64,000 nt of DNA from the NCBI RefSeq assembly GCF_964340395.1, contig NC_135555.1, positions 22,721,225-22,785,224 on the forward strand. The letters are read 5' to 3'. Origin of the DNA: Glandiceps talaboti. Its lineage: Eukaryota; Hemichordata; Enteropneusta; Spengelidae. This document shows positions 23,075-32,141 of the stretch, in pieces (position 1 is the first letter of the stretch; the number at the start of each line of letters is the position of its first letter). The notes beneath the pieces are model-generated. The model searched no databases and had not been told where the DNA came from. It worked only from the letters and a program-made list of their open reading frames with translations. The translations under genes and the position numbers were made by a program.

Positions 23075-25349
23075 CTCACTCACTCAATCAGTCAATCAGT
23101 CAATCAATCAATCAATCAATCGAGTGCCTGTATCCAATACAAAGTAAAGTTCAGAGGCACTGTACAGTTAAATATTGAAAACCTTCGCGTTTTAAGGTTT
23201 TTCCTGAAGGCATTGACTGTGGGTGTCTGTCAGAGCTCCGGTGTCAATTTGTTTTAAAGACGAGGTGTGGCATGTGAGAAAGCATGGCCACCAAAGGAAT
23301 TAATTTTAATATTGTCACTGAAAACATTTCATTTTTAGTGACTCTCATAATGTCAGTAATGCAGGTTTAATGAAAAAAAAACATACATCGACAGGACAAC
23401 ATCTTTTGAACAGAAACATGTGACTACTCCAAAATTTGTGGTCGATATGTGTTATTGATTTTGATTTTACTAGTTCATAACCCTGTTACCCAATTAAACA
23501 GATATTCTGTGTACTATCCCAGAATACTCACCACAATCGATGACATCAGAGAATTTACGATAATTAATCATTCCATCGTTTTTATCTTCGTATTTATCTG
23601 TCAGTGCCTGCTCATCTTCGGGGAATAGTTGTATTCCAAAGCTTTGATCCAGAACACGCTTAAATTGTGATGCTGTGGGGAAAAAAATGCATACTTTTAA
23701 TTACAAACATCTGTTCCCAATAACAGTATCAAATCTACAGAGTAATCTACCGTTATGGTTCAATCAATACCAGCTGCTAACAATAATGATACAATAAATA
23801 TGATAATATCTCTTAAATAAATAGTTCAATATGTACATCATTTCTTATAAAAACATTTCAATTTTAATGGTTCATACAAATATTTGTGTATGTTATGATA
23901 CATTTAGATGAATAACAATAAATGTGACTTGCATTATTTCTGTATTATTCATTGCTTAGGCTTAAAAATGAAAATTATGTGGTTCCAATTATGCTCAATT
24001 TTAGAATAGGTGGGATAGGTAGATTTTTTATGTTATTTTTTATATACCGGGGGTATATATTTTTTCATATGTGAGTGTCTAGTTAAGGTAGTTATGTTTT
24101 CCACTGTTTACCATATGGTCTCTGTGTTATTAGTTTCTTCTCATCAGATGTACAGCCAGTACAGACTGGAAGAACAGATTTGTATTGTCTTTTTAAGATG
24201 GTGCCAGTTTTTGCATCATCCACTATTTCTTTGCGAGAGATATCACAATTGTCCTGATTTTTTCCCTTGAATATGTAAAATAATGTTTAGGGTGAAAACC
24301 TATAGGTGGGGTTCGGGTAACCAGAACCAAACAATTTTTTTGCCTTACAACAAGTCTATAGGTTTTTTGCTTTGAACTCCCTATCAGTAGAATGAATAAC
24401 AGACTACGTTACTTTAAGGAGAGTTTAGCCTAGGAAATAGTCATCAGGGATTTTTGGCTCTTGTCTATGTAGGGAAGGCAAGAGCCAAAAATCCCCACAT
24501 GACAGTCTAGAAAATTTATGATTATGTGTAGTTAGTGATCTGAATACATAACGTCATGCTGACCATGTTGGATTTATCTACATTTTTATTTGCCATCATG
24601 TGAGAAATATGTAATACGTAGAATAGCAATATAGATATGTTTTTTAATAATAATTTTCTGAATAAATGGGTCAATCTGTTGACAAAGACTGAAGTACGCA
24701 GTCAAAAATATCAGATAACAATTTTCAAGTTTGTGTTTGGATCAAAAGTTTAAAAATTACCAACACTGAATTACCAACACAGATGAACTTTCATTTAAAG
24801 ATGTTTTTTATTGTTCAACTCAGGCAAATAATTATGATATCAACTCTTCATTTAGTTAATGACATTAACAGTAACAGCATGCACACTACTACAATTACAC
24901 TAGACATGAGGTATAATTTCTTGAAGTTCAAACAAAATCCATGGTCAGCAATCAACTGAACTGTTTCTTTCATGCAGTTACTGTTCATATCATTAATTTA
25001 ACTAAATAAAGAGTCTACACTGTGTATGTGATATTTGTCTCTTATCTTTCTTGTGTCTATCTCAACATGAAACCTTGTGATCAGACTCACTGATCTTAAT
25101 AGTTCATTTAACAGCTTGGGCAAGCTTTTCTGCAAAGAGCTGTAATATGTGGTATGTAGAGAGTGAAAGTCCCCACACTTCTGAAACTGTGTACTGCAAT
25201 GTATGTTATGTAGATTATTTCAACTTACTTGAAATGTAACCAGATCTGAGTCTGTCATAGTCTTTGAAGAACTCGGTCACACGAGCTCGTCTGGAGAGAA
25301 TCTTAGTTCGGATCTGATCCTCCAACACATTGATAGATCTTTCAGACAT
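8741..25349 (-). CDS. Multi-EF-hand-like protein, 14 coding exons, ~928 aa; carries lesions in exons 8 and 13
   Basis: Exons in transcript order: 25229-25349, 23532-23672, 22744-22804, 21964-22129, 21321-21524, 20273-20537, 19483-19676, 18401-18569, 17421-17569, 16606-16816, 15128-15621, 10647-10795, 9691-9900, 8741-8992. All junctions use GT/AG and phases agree except within exon 13. The start is MSERSINVLEDQIRTKILSR; the end is LAKLEWRKP. Eight modules carry F-x-D-x-D-x4-G-x-hydrophobic-x4-F hands (for example DYDRLRSGYISTSQF, DFDRHHNGLVTESQF, DFDPLRNGSISQTRF), each followed by a second, degenerate hand. Short linkers share an LEK(T/K/A)P signature. Loops are two residues longer than canonical EF loops and most have Gln where the calcium-chelating Glu would be, so calcium binding is doubtful. 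Repeat organisation resembles ciliary EF-hand proteins such as EFCAB6, but I cannot assign an orthologue. A TGA at 18519-18521 and a frameshift plus TAA in exon 13 would truncate the product if real. Confidence 0.85.
9395..9664. mobile_element. MITE family B, complete copy (~270 bp)
   Basis: The ends are imperfect inverted repeats: aatacgcctttccaaaa on the left and ttgcaatctggaatggcctatt on the right. The other copies suggest a consensus of AATAGGCC(A/T)TTCCA. It lies in intron 13 of the EF-hand gene. Related copies are at 7586-8107 and 19178-19432. Confidence 0.75.
9691..9900 (-). pseudogene. EF-hand gene exon 13 with frameshift and in-frame stop
   Basis: Reading in phase from exon 12 gives FQSPVDPNYVEYLKFNDEIE. 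The family's linker signature then continues only in another frame: IFTVKNLEKAPLLTPQQ, a TAA stop, then NVPVEVEQNVLPPEEKMCLQ and QTLERLANR running into exon 14. Exon length is 210 bp where phase continuity requires 211 or 208. IFTVKNLEKAP is clearly homologous to VFTQVEPNLEKTP in exon 11, so this was coding. Both lesions may be real decay or sequence error. Confidence 0.75.
9973..10190 (+). mobile_element. tRNA-derived SINE
   Basis: The head contains a pol III A box (TGGCTGAGTGG) and B box (GGTTCGATCCC) in tRNA-like spacing. The body 'cagtttgactctaccgaac', 'caggctttcctcaggtactc' and 'ggtttactcct' is shared with the copy at 59757-60045. It is not a functional tRNA because no 3' acceptor half pairs with the 5' end. 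The conserved 'ggtactc-ggttt-ctcct' core resembles central domains of widespread invertebrate SINEs; this is inference. Confidence 0.75.
10566..10607. mobile_element. Half copy of MITE family A
   Basis: The sequence tagtctatgtataaggtacc followed by cagtgacggcgcaccctcac matches one terminus of the ~110-bp TIR family at 35864-35970. The other half is absent. Confidence 0.5.
10885..11090. repeat. Left half of a foldback element (related to 55019-55390)
   Basis: The landmarks 'gccgacatcagacc', 'gttacaaacagggaaagtaa', 'cacagcgtgttggaac' and 'aagaacagttttatggcc' match the left arm of the palindromic element at 55019-55390 in the same order. Confidence 0.65.
11245..14915. repeat. Minisatellite, 44-50-bp unit, about 75-80 copies
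   Basis: The unit is gagtggaggtgtaaatggta plus acgatactgtataggaacta plus gact, with a variable 0-, 2- or 6-base spacer ('', 'tg', 'tatgtg'). Common variants are aat/aac/aaa before 'gatactg' and tgtcaat for tgtaaat. Longer blocks recur: the rare 'gactgggtgg' variant in the same neighbourhood at about 13366 and 13832. The array lies within intron 11 of the EF-hand gene (10796-15127). Confidence 0.97.
15128..15621 (-). CDS. EF-hand gene exon 11 (largest exon)
   Basis: It begins VFTQVEPNLEKTPTNEVPTQ (linker), followed by a helix (MERMRQRAMQRRVLAKPC), a hand (FQDFDRHNRGHVTNSQF), a second hand (FADNFGFNYLRFLEEL) and a charged helix that may be coiled coil (LVELHAVNSRVVNLEKN). Length is 494 bp and phases match both neighbours. 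Confidence 0.9.
15640..16600. other. Intron 10 of the EF-hand gene; nothing else seen
   Basis: AT-rich sequence with no recognised repeat or exon. Introns 9 (16817-17420) and 8 (17570-18400) likewise contain only low-complexity sequence, chiefly the trinucleotide array at 17806-17940. Confidence 0.5.
17806..17940. repeat. Compound trinucleotide microsatellite (TTC)n-(CAA)n-(CGA)n-(CAA)n
   Basis: (TTC)n at about 17806-17835 is followed by (CAA)n, then an interior (CGA)8 block at about 17903-17929, then (CAA)n. The CGA block inside CAA looks like a point mutation spread by slippage. Homopolymeric reading frames here are not genes. Confidence 0.95.
18401..18569 (-). pseudogene. EF-hand gene exon 8 with in-frame TGA
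   Basis: Phases match exons 7 and 9. The reading is SKANTRNITFSQFGRI, stop (TGA at 18519-18521), HFLSLNVQSEDFKLLCRKFE, then DPERHGDVNYPAFVQAVDR. Sequence on both sides of the stop follows the family pattern, so the stop interrupts real coding sequence. In the module pattern the residue here is hydrophobic, so a single T-to-G change of TTA would suffice. Confidence 0.75.
18655..19042 (-). mobile_element. TIR MITE family X, ~390 bp
   Basis: The termini aaggccttaaaaaacaac and ...attttta-ggcct are imperfect inverted repeats, each followed inward by a 'ggttcc' motif. The interior matches, in reverse complement, the element at 23958-24346 ('agatgtacagcca', 'gattggaagaacag', 'ttgtctttttaag', 'ccactatttcttg'). 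No coding capacity. Confidence 0.7.
19178..19432. mobile_element. MITE family B copy, right end truncated
   Basis: It begins aataggcctttccaaaattt and matches 9395-9664 through 'gagtgagggcg-tgtattctcaatttcctgttt', then stops about 50 bp short of the exon 7 splice donor at 19482. Confidence 0.75.
20273..20537 (-). CDS. EF-hand gene exon 6
   Basis: TVAPRSVDVFDKIRTAVYKN leads into the hand FFRDHDRLRSYIITENQF and a second hand (KIKDGRVRYKEFCDLMES). The first loop lacks the glycine seen in the other modules (Tyr instead). Splice phases match exons 5 and 7. Confidence 0.9.
21321..21524 (-). CDS. EF-hand gene exon 5
   Basis: FYRSFPGPPDVTENEMQTLA continues the hand begun in exon 4, followed by KYLDPSKASLCNYLNFHHDV and a linker ending AEYNIPAK at the donor. 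Phase 0 at both ends. Confidence 0.9.
21720..22015. repeat. ~100-bp tandem triplication covering the 3' end of exon 4 and its splice donor
   Basis: Units begin at 21720, 21821 and 21920 with tgtca(c/t)gtgactgtcacatg and run through 'ctttctgtgaccaa-ccattgtggtg-ctgtcaa'. The third unit contains the real exon 4 end (21964 onward). The other two are diverged exon-end copies lying in the intron; one retains a GTAAG-like donor. Confidence 0.85.
22870..23122. repeat. (CAAT)n/(CAGT)n/(CACT)n tetranucleotide array
   Basis: A long array of interspersed 4-bp units lies in intron 2 of the EF-hand gene. Intron 3 (22130-22743) is AT-rich with loosely repeated 'aataatgac...atatccca' phrases and nothing else supported. 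Confidence 0.95.
23958..24346 (+). mobile_element. TIR MITE family X, second copy; left duplication breakpoint inside it
   Basis: Sequence from aggcttaaaaatgaaaatta through 'gtggttccaatta' to 'ccagaaccaaacaatttttt' matches the reverse complement of 18655-19042. The 1.8-kb duplication shared with 56139-57976 begins inside this element, at 24032. Confidence 0.7.
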
Positions 25350-25863
25350 CTTGAATGATGTCCAGTTGTGCCCTTGTGGTCAGATTCACGTCAACGGTTT
25401 TCCCTTTTTATTCTAGTAAACATAAACAGAATAAATACATTGATAGTTCTTTCAGGCATCATGAACGATGTTCCATTGTTTTCCCTTTTATTCAAGTAAA
25501 CATAAACATAAACGAATAAGTATTTGGAAATAGCTCATTAGGTGATGAATTATAAATATGCACAAATTTTGACAATAAAATTGAATAATATTATGAAATA
25601 AACTGTTGATCTTTCTGTATTACATTCAGCTCAGAACAAACAAAATATTAAATGGCTATCATAAAGCTGAACATCGTTGAGATTTGAGACTGTTTTTAGT
25701 ATGTTTTCCACTAGTAGTTTTTATCACTTTTGTAGTGTTTCAGTGCCTATGGACTTTTAGGATATATGGCGCTTTACAAGTGATATTATTATTATTGTTA
25801 TTATTATTATTATAGATTAGTAATTATGCAACAATTTTAGTAAAAAAAATATCTGTGAAAAAT
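24032..25863. repeat. Source copy of a 1.83-kb direct segmental duplication (partner 56139-57976)
   Basis: The two segments are nearly identical from 'gttattttttatatacc' to 'aatatctgtgaaaaat', with only scattered substitutions and short indels. The segment contains part of MITE X, 1.2 kb of intron 1, exon 1 (25229-25349) and ~510 bp upstream of the start codon. It also holds a short hairpin (gggatttttggctcttg and its complement) at about 24448-24498. Confidence 0.95.
25229..25349 (-). CDS. EF-hand gene exon 1 (start codon)
   Basis: ATG at 25347-25349 begins MSERSINVLEDQIRTKILSR and continues RARVTEFFKDYDRLRSGYIS to a GTAAGT donor in phase 1. The ATG is the first in this frame within the exon. 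An upstream partial tandem copy (25437-25513) carries a second ATG that opens a short frame ending in TGA. Confidence 0.85.
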
Positions 25864-26009
25864 GTGTGTTTCGATCAATCTCGCCTCGATGGTGTACGTC
25901 CTTGACCTTGTTGCGATCGGCTTTGTTTATCTTCAAGTTGTGGGTAAGGCCATGGAAGTATAACCCACGATAACACCTATATGTTTGTTTTGACATGCCT
26001 TCATTGCTT

Positions 26010-26500
26010 CATCATTGGCAATATATTACAATGGTCACCGTGCGTACGCGTGATTACATATGAGCAGTTCACTTACAAGGTAATGTTTACAGTGATTTTT
26101 TTACCTGTCTTGTTTCCAGAGTTTGATTACGTCTTGCCGACGCCTAACATGCTGTGGTAGTTGCAGTAAATTAGTTTTGAAAATGTTGCTTTCAGTCTAG
26201 TCATTGCTTAGTTATTTTGTAATCCAGCATATTTGTTTATGGTCAAGTTTTCCCGAATAATAGTTGTAACATTTGTTTATGAAAAGCCGGCGGAACGTAG
26301 TGCATGCCGGGACAGTGACTTTATTATATGCAAGTAAAAGTTCGTCGTGAATTTATTACAGGTTCCGGGGCCGTGCGTGAAGCAAGTAACTTTGCACTCT
26401 AGACTAGAGCCTGTTCAGAAAATGTATCGGCTGATATAAATTTACCGGTTTAACTTCACACACACACTTAGGCCATTCTCATTTTCGCGCCTTTTGCAAG
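26010..26500. other. Possible promoter-proximal region of the EF-hand gene
   Basis: This stretch contains more CpG dinucleotides than the surrounding AT-rich DNA ('gtgcgtacgcgtgatt', 'agccggcggaacg', 'ccggggccgtgcgtg'). It lies 0.7-1.1 kb upstream of the start codon. No TATA box or transcription start can be assigned. Confidence 0.25.
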
Positions 26501-26902
26501 TTTCCAGTCACGTAAAACACTTTGTAAATACTTGTTAGTATGTGTCAAAAGTATTAATTGTTGCATTTTTGGTGTGCAACAGTACATTCCATACATGAGG
26601 TTTATTTTCAGTGCTTCTTTTATTTGTCATACAATAAACAGCTATAGACTAGTTAGTACTGTTTATTTCTTTTTATTTTATAAAATGCTATTTTCAGTCA
26701 ATCTTGAAGTGTCAATTTTAAACAAATGTTTATGCCCCCCCCCCCCAAAAAAAAAAAATTAAATAATTAAATAATTAAATAATTAAATAATAATTATATA
26801 GTAATAATTTTATAATAATCAAGTTTATTTCAATACTAACCACCCTACCTGGGGTAGTTTTGTATGCTGAGTTCAAAATAGGGGGTCATTTTATGAACAT
26901 CT

Positions 26903-26917
26903 GTTGCCATGGTAACC
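26903..26917. promoter_or_regulatory. X-box-like (RFX) palindrome GTTGCCATGGTAACC
   Basis: It matches the RFX consensus of two inverted half-sites (GTTGCC and GGTAAC). It is 1.55 kb upstream of the EF-hand start codon. RFX factors drive ciliary genes in animals. Because the site lies in a tandemly duplicated segment, it may instead be repeat-derived. Confidence 0.4.
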
Positions 26918-27066
26918 AAAACCACCATAATATGTTAACCATTTTTTCCAAAACTTGACATAAAACATTGAAAAAAAAGATAATACAGTGAAACAATGCC
27001 CTTGTATTAGACATGTATGGGTTAGTGCTACCTGATGTAACATAAATTGTATAAAATTGGATAGCT

Positions 27067-27080
27067 GTTTCCATGGAAAC
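27067..27080. promoter_or_regulatory. RFX-like palindrome GTTTCCATGGAAAC
   Basis: A perfect 14-bp palindrome close to the X-box consensus, between the two other sites. Function is inference. Confidence 0.3.
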
Positions 27081-27237
27081 GTATGGTAGACGTGAAAATT
27101 ATGTTTTCATTATATACACATACATCTCACAAACAACATTCTAAATCTGATAAATATCTTCTTATTTGCACATTGACCCTACTACCAAGGGTACTTTGTC
27201 ATGCTGAGTTCAAAAAAGTGGTCATTTAATAACATCG

Positions 27238-27252
27238 ATTGCCATGGTAACC
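27238..27252. promoter_or_regulatory. X-box-like (RFX) site ATTGCCATGGTAACC
   Basis: The second copy of the 26903 site with one base changed in the left half-site. It is 1.9 kb upstream of the EF-hand start codon. Confidence 0.35.
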
Positions 27253-27947
27253 AAAATAACCATATAACGTGAATTTTTGACAAATTAGACATAAAACACT
27301 TTAAACATTTCAAATTTAGGAAAAAAACATCATTGCTGTTGGAATGTATGGGTTGGTGATATCTGTTGTAACAAGGTTTCATGATTTTTGAAATTATCTG
27401 TATCAAACCTATGCAATTCTAAAAGTAAAACTCTAAAAATCACCAGAATAAATTGTAAATTTACTAAATACCTAAATACCAGCAGTCCTTGAGAATTCGA
27501 ACTACACTTGTCAACTTGGTTCAGTCTTTCATCACAAAATCTCCAAATGTGTACACATACATTTGAGTACAAGTTGACATACGCGACTCCATACTGTATA
27601 TCGTTTGTTTATGGATAGAAATTCAAAATCCGACAGTTTCAAAGATCGTCTGCTGCTCCAGCTGACACTGTAGTTAGTATTGTGAAACTTGATGTGTGTA
27701 CATGCGTATGTACGTATTTCTGGGTCCCAAATTCAGACGATAACAGACACCGATATCATTCATGTCATCGGGGACAAGTGACATCACGGTAGCATTCATT
27801 GTTACAGGAATACTTATAAATTATCCAGAAATTCTCGATCATAAAGGCTTGCGAAGTGTCGAGTGTGAGAAATGGCGTCCGTTACTAATACTACTGTGTG
27901 TGCGCGAGGTGAATGACGTCACTAGAATTGAATACAATGTAGCAAAG

Positions 27948-28645
27948 GATTGCGATTCACTTCGTCCCATTTTCAACTCGTCCCATTTCAACTCGCCCCA
28001 ATTTCAACTCGCCCCATTTTTAACTCGTCCCATTTTCAACTCGCCCCAACAACACTAGGAAACGTTTATAAATCTAAACGATACATGGACTCGAAGTACA
28101 GGGACCGAAACATTTACATGATTTTACCTACGTAGCCAGTCGAAGCGTAGTAAATCATAAATGTAACATTTCGTAGCAGAAAGTGGTGTGGGTTTTGGCT
28201 AAGTGTTTGGTAGATCTCGAACTTATACTAGCACAACAACTTTAAATTTCCTCAGTCATGGAATATCACTTTTCACATTAGGACTTAATGTTTACAACCC
28301 AAATAAGAAATAATAATGATAATAACCAGGGAGAATATTAGTGACTGACACGCTTACGACTTCCGCGCGTACGGGTTTTGGAGACGTGTCTCCTCTCCCT
28401 AGTTAACGCAACTAAGTATTGTAGTATGTGTTTACAGCGCAAGTGGTACTTCATTAGTGGAATACGAGATACCACAGACCCTCCAAACTGAGTACTACTA
28501 GCTTCGATTTCATATATGCACAGGTAAATTATATTGCAAAGAGTTGGGGCGAGTTGAAAATGGGGCGAGTTGAAAATTGGACGAGTTGAAAATTGGACGA
28601 GTTGAAATGGGACGAGTTGAAATTGGGACGAGATGATCCGTCACC
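27948..28645. mobile_element. 698-bp non-autonomous element, 8-bp target duplication, subterminal tandem repeats (hAT-like)
   Basis: TAGCAAAG flanks both ends (27940-27947 and 28646-28653). Just inside each end lies a tandem array of a 16-18-bp unit, 'caactcg(c/t)cccatttt' on the left (27960-28049) and its complement on the right (28546-28630), five to six units each. Terminal sequences (gattgcgattcacttcgtcc; complement of the right end ggtgacggatcatctcgtcc) are imperfect inverted repeats. An 8-bp duplication is the hAT hallmark. No transposase is present. Confidence 0.8.
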
Positions 28646-28663
28646 TAGCAAAGTGCGTTACAC

Positions 28664-28950
28664 TAGCCCCGTCTACACGGCACTAAAAATCCTACCTGAG
28701 GTAGGATTCAGGATAGTTTGAAGCCCGTGTAGACGCAAACGCGTCCTGAACCTGTCCTGAAACCGTCCTGACTTAGGACACCTTTGAGAGGTTTCCTGAA
28801 ACCCTCCTGACTTCGTCCTATATGTACAGTCAGGACGGAACGCGCGACATCCACGCTGTAACCTTCCTACGTGAAGACACAAATCTATCCTACCTCAGGT
28901 ATGACTTGGCCCGGCTGCCTCAGGTAGGACGACCTACGTGTAGATGGGGC
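28664..28950. mobile_element. TIR element with TA target site
   Basis: The left end gccccgtctacacgg and the right end cgtgtagatggggc are inverted repeats flanked by TA on each side. The interior contains repeated inverted 'cctacctcaggtagg' and 'gtcctgaa' motifs. Size 287 bp, non-coding. TA flanks suggest Tc1/mariner or ISL2EU-type mobilisation, which is inference. Confidence 0.65.
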
Positions 28951-29640
28951 TATTGTCGTATGTTTGCATATGCGGTACCGCGGTACACACATCACATACA
29001 AAGTGAAATAGACAACGATAGAAACAAACTCGCCAGCTTACAAATGTATTGTTTACATGACTTTGCCGACGATGAGGAATAATCATCATTAATTTACATT
29101 AAACTTAGTTGCTAAAATTATGGATGAGTTAAAACAACAAGGGACATTGCATATATTTTTTCCGACATTTCATAGGCGAATGTTAATATGCAGTGTTTTT
29201 TCGGAGTGTCTGTTGAGGTGTGGGATATTTATGACATCAATTTGAGGAGTATTTCTATGAATAATAATAAGTACTGGTTACCTTTGATAAACGGTTGCCT
29301 AATAAAGTACACTGAATCCACTGATCTTTAATGATGTCTATATCGCGAGCAAACGTGAAACTGAGATGATGTGGGGGAACGGTTATTTACGTATACTTTC
29401 TAGGGAATTGCATAACATACATGTATATCCATGGCCGATACATGTATTTGACCTAAAACATGTTGTTCTGTATCTCTTTGTAACGTCGTTATTGTTGCTG
29501 TTGTTGTTGTTGTTGTTGTAAAGATTCAGTTTGCTTCATCGTACATTACAGTATAGCAAGTATAGTATAGTATGACAAGTTGAGAACTACACGACACGTC
29601 TGTTTACATGTAATACAGGCTTCAACATGTGCCTTATGCA
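28951..29640. other. No gene seen
   Basis: AT-rich intergenic sequence with a short (TTG)n run near 29488-29518. Confidence 0.4.
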
Positions 29641-29641
29641 G

Positions 29642-29982
29642 GAGTCAATGTCACCCCCCCACCTCGGGGCATAGTGGGGGATTTGGAAATTAGTCTTATA
29701 AAATTTGTCAAATTCCCCACTCCCTGGGGCAAGACATTCTGGAAAATCACCACCTAAAAGAAGTAATACTCCCAACATTTCTCCCACCCTAATGGGTGGG
29801 GCATTCACAAATTCTGACTGACACACAACCACTCTTTTACGTCCGTGAAAATGACTAGGGGGTGAATATGAGGCAATTGCCCCACCCCCTCGGGCATTGT
29901 TTCATGGCAAACACGGTCTAATCCCCCACATTTGTCTCGAATCGCCCGAGGTGGGGTCCCTCGGGCATTCATACATTGACTC
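29642..29982. mobile_element. Foldback/TIR element, 341 bp
   Basis: The left end gagtcaatgt followed by 'cccacctcgggg' is the inverse of the right end 'gcccgaggtgggg' followed by 'acattgactc', with a small length difference between. Internal C-rich motifs (cccca, gggca) repeat. Flanks gtgccttatg and gtgcattagt could be a decayed target duplication. Confidence 0.55.
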
Positions 29983-31850
29983 GTGCATTAGTAGGAGTAC
30001 GTTGCGTTAGACTGGTTAGTACCTTGCCTTTACCACGTTTCCAACCCGAATTAGCAATTACGATTTTATGTGCATTTCACCTGTTTCTATTTCAATCGTG
30101 CACAATGAACCAAGAAACACAACACTCTAAAAAATATACACACTATACTTGCCAATGGTCATCACAATAAACTTTACCGATTCAACGAACGTTTTGAAGG
30201 CCAGCAGTAAATGTAACTGGTTCCCTGACCAATTAAGTAGTTCCCCGCTTGTGGCTCATGATCAAAGTGAAATCGAAAATTGTGTTTGAACTGATATAAA
30301 GGCAAGTCAGCTTCATGATGATAGCAGACTACCGAGAGTTGATTGCTTTTATTTTGATACATAATTATAACATGTATCATTGTCGAAATCAACATAAAAA
30401 GACACAACGCTGTACTGGTGTTGCAATTCAGTGTTGCCATATTGTTGTGTCTACCTGGATCATGGCAAACACAGATTCATATAACATATATGGTCATAAC
30501 ACAGTACAGTCAATACGTCAAAACAAAATGATAAATAGATAAAACAAAAATAAGACATTCCTAGCCATAGTTCTCTTCAGCATGTTCAAATTTTATTTTA
30601 CAAGACAAAAATAGTCATAGACGATACACCATGCCACATGTACAGTGAGTCTTCAGTACACGCACGGGACGGGAAGTTTTTTGAAAGACAACGAAAATGC
30701 TTCGTGTCACTCTGTGGATGGTAATGAACGCAATCAAGAGAAAATCAAATAACGTGAGTACATAGTTTTCAAGGTGGCTGGTTATCAGACAAAACTAAAA
30801 AGCCCAAAGTGTAAAATAAGATATCTAGAAAATATTTGACGATTGCGCGGCAATCACGAGCGAAAGTGTTCTAGGTGAATTTAACCCTTGACCTATTTTC
30901 ATAAGGACGTCGAAGTTAACGAGGTCAGTGTGACATCTCAAGCATGATCAACAACGTTTGCATGAGTGAGTACAACTAAATGTTGTCTAAACTTTAGTGG
31001 AAGAGAAATTCTGTTGATCAGACACAGACTATTTTCAAATTCTTACAACATCTTGACGATAAGAAGCAAATGTGACACTGACAGACAGGCCAGTCAGTAC
31101 ACCATACAGGAGGCACAAACATACCACATGTGCATCTGGTTGACTGCGATTGATTGTGATCACGTAATATTTAGCACTAACTTTATGCTGTTGCTTCCAA
31201 ATATTATTGAACTGCAATCTTTCTAAACAAGTCATGGAAATTGCCAGAAACCTGATTATTTTATGACTGAATATGTTACGATCATAAATTCCCTTACTTT
31301 CAGTTAAATTTTCTGATGGGAAGCATTTAGTGTGAAATCTGATGAGCGACATTGATGGGTACAGTGACGTAATTCGTAAACAAATCTAACGTTGGTAACT
31401 TTTATTTTTGTAAATGGTCCTTAAATATCAAGTACACCTGTCTTCATAGCAAACAGAAATCTGAGGCCAAATTTTGCCACGAATGGATACATCATTTGAC
31501 TCCACAATATAATAAGCACGGCAATAGCTCAAAAACCTGGCTCAAATTTTATAACACTCGCACAGCTCAGAGCGCCTGTAGGGTGTCGGAAAAATCGATT
31601 ATCTTTTCAGTAAACTTTGCAACACTGTATTATCAAAATTTTGTACCTGTCAATGTACTGCTGCATACAATGTAGTAGAAATACTACTACTAAACACTTC
31701 ATGGAATATTTGTAACAGTATGTTGTGAAAGTCTACGATGATTTGAAAACAGCAGTGGTTTCGGAATAATATTACAAATATTGTGAGACGCATTGCAAAT
31801 ATTGTTTTCAGGGAATGTCATCAGCAACTTTATAAATCATTACAGAACAA
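29983..31850. other. No gene seen
   Basis: Short open frames exist on both strands but none shows a recognisable domain, codon pattern or splice context. Confidence 0.4.
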
Positions 31851-31899
31851 TGTATTTGTCTGTACCTTGCTCGGTCGTGATGCGAGCTGTTCAGACAAA

Positions 31900-31990
31900 T
31901 ATCGGGGGGGGGGGGGGGCGGCCTCCTCTCACACAGTTAGGGGTTGGCCGATGGTTGAGGGCGCCCCGTCACGGCGTACCTTACAGACTA
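31900..31990. mobile_element. MITE family A copy, left end degraded
   Basis: The right part ggttggccgatggttgaggg, then cgccccgtcacggcgtacct and tacagacta, is nearly identical to 35916-35970. The left end is replaced by a poly-G run. Confidence 0.65.
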
Positions 31991-32109
31991 AGCTAATATA
32001 TGCTCAAACGGATGCATTTTATTGACAATAGGACCAAAAGGCACCATTCCTCTAAATTGTTTCTCACACAATGCTTTATTATTATATACTTTTTAAACCC
32101 CTTCACTTG

Positions 32110-32141
<32 letters not shown>

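Larger units (their letters stand above)
26838..27400. repeat. Diverged tandem duplication (~335-bp period) with palindromic cores
   Basis: The units at 26838-27130 and 27176-27400 share the order 'ctac(c/t)...gg-tagtttt/actttg-atgctgagttcaaaa', 'ttgccatggtaaccaaaa', 'gacataaaacat-t', 'tgtatgggtt-gtg-ta-ctg-tgtaac'. Both carry an X-box-like palindrome. Confidence 0.7.

Noticed and set aside
28673-29082. Arg/Cys-rich open frames on both strands
   Set aside because: They fall in the TIR element at 28664-28950 and reflect its inverted repeats.
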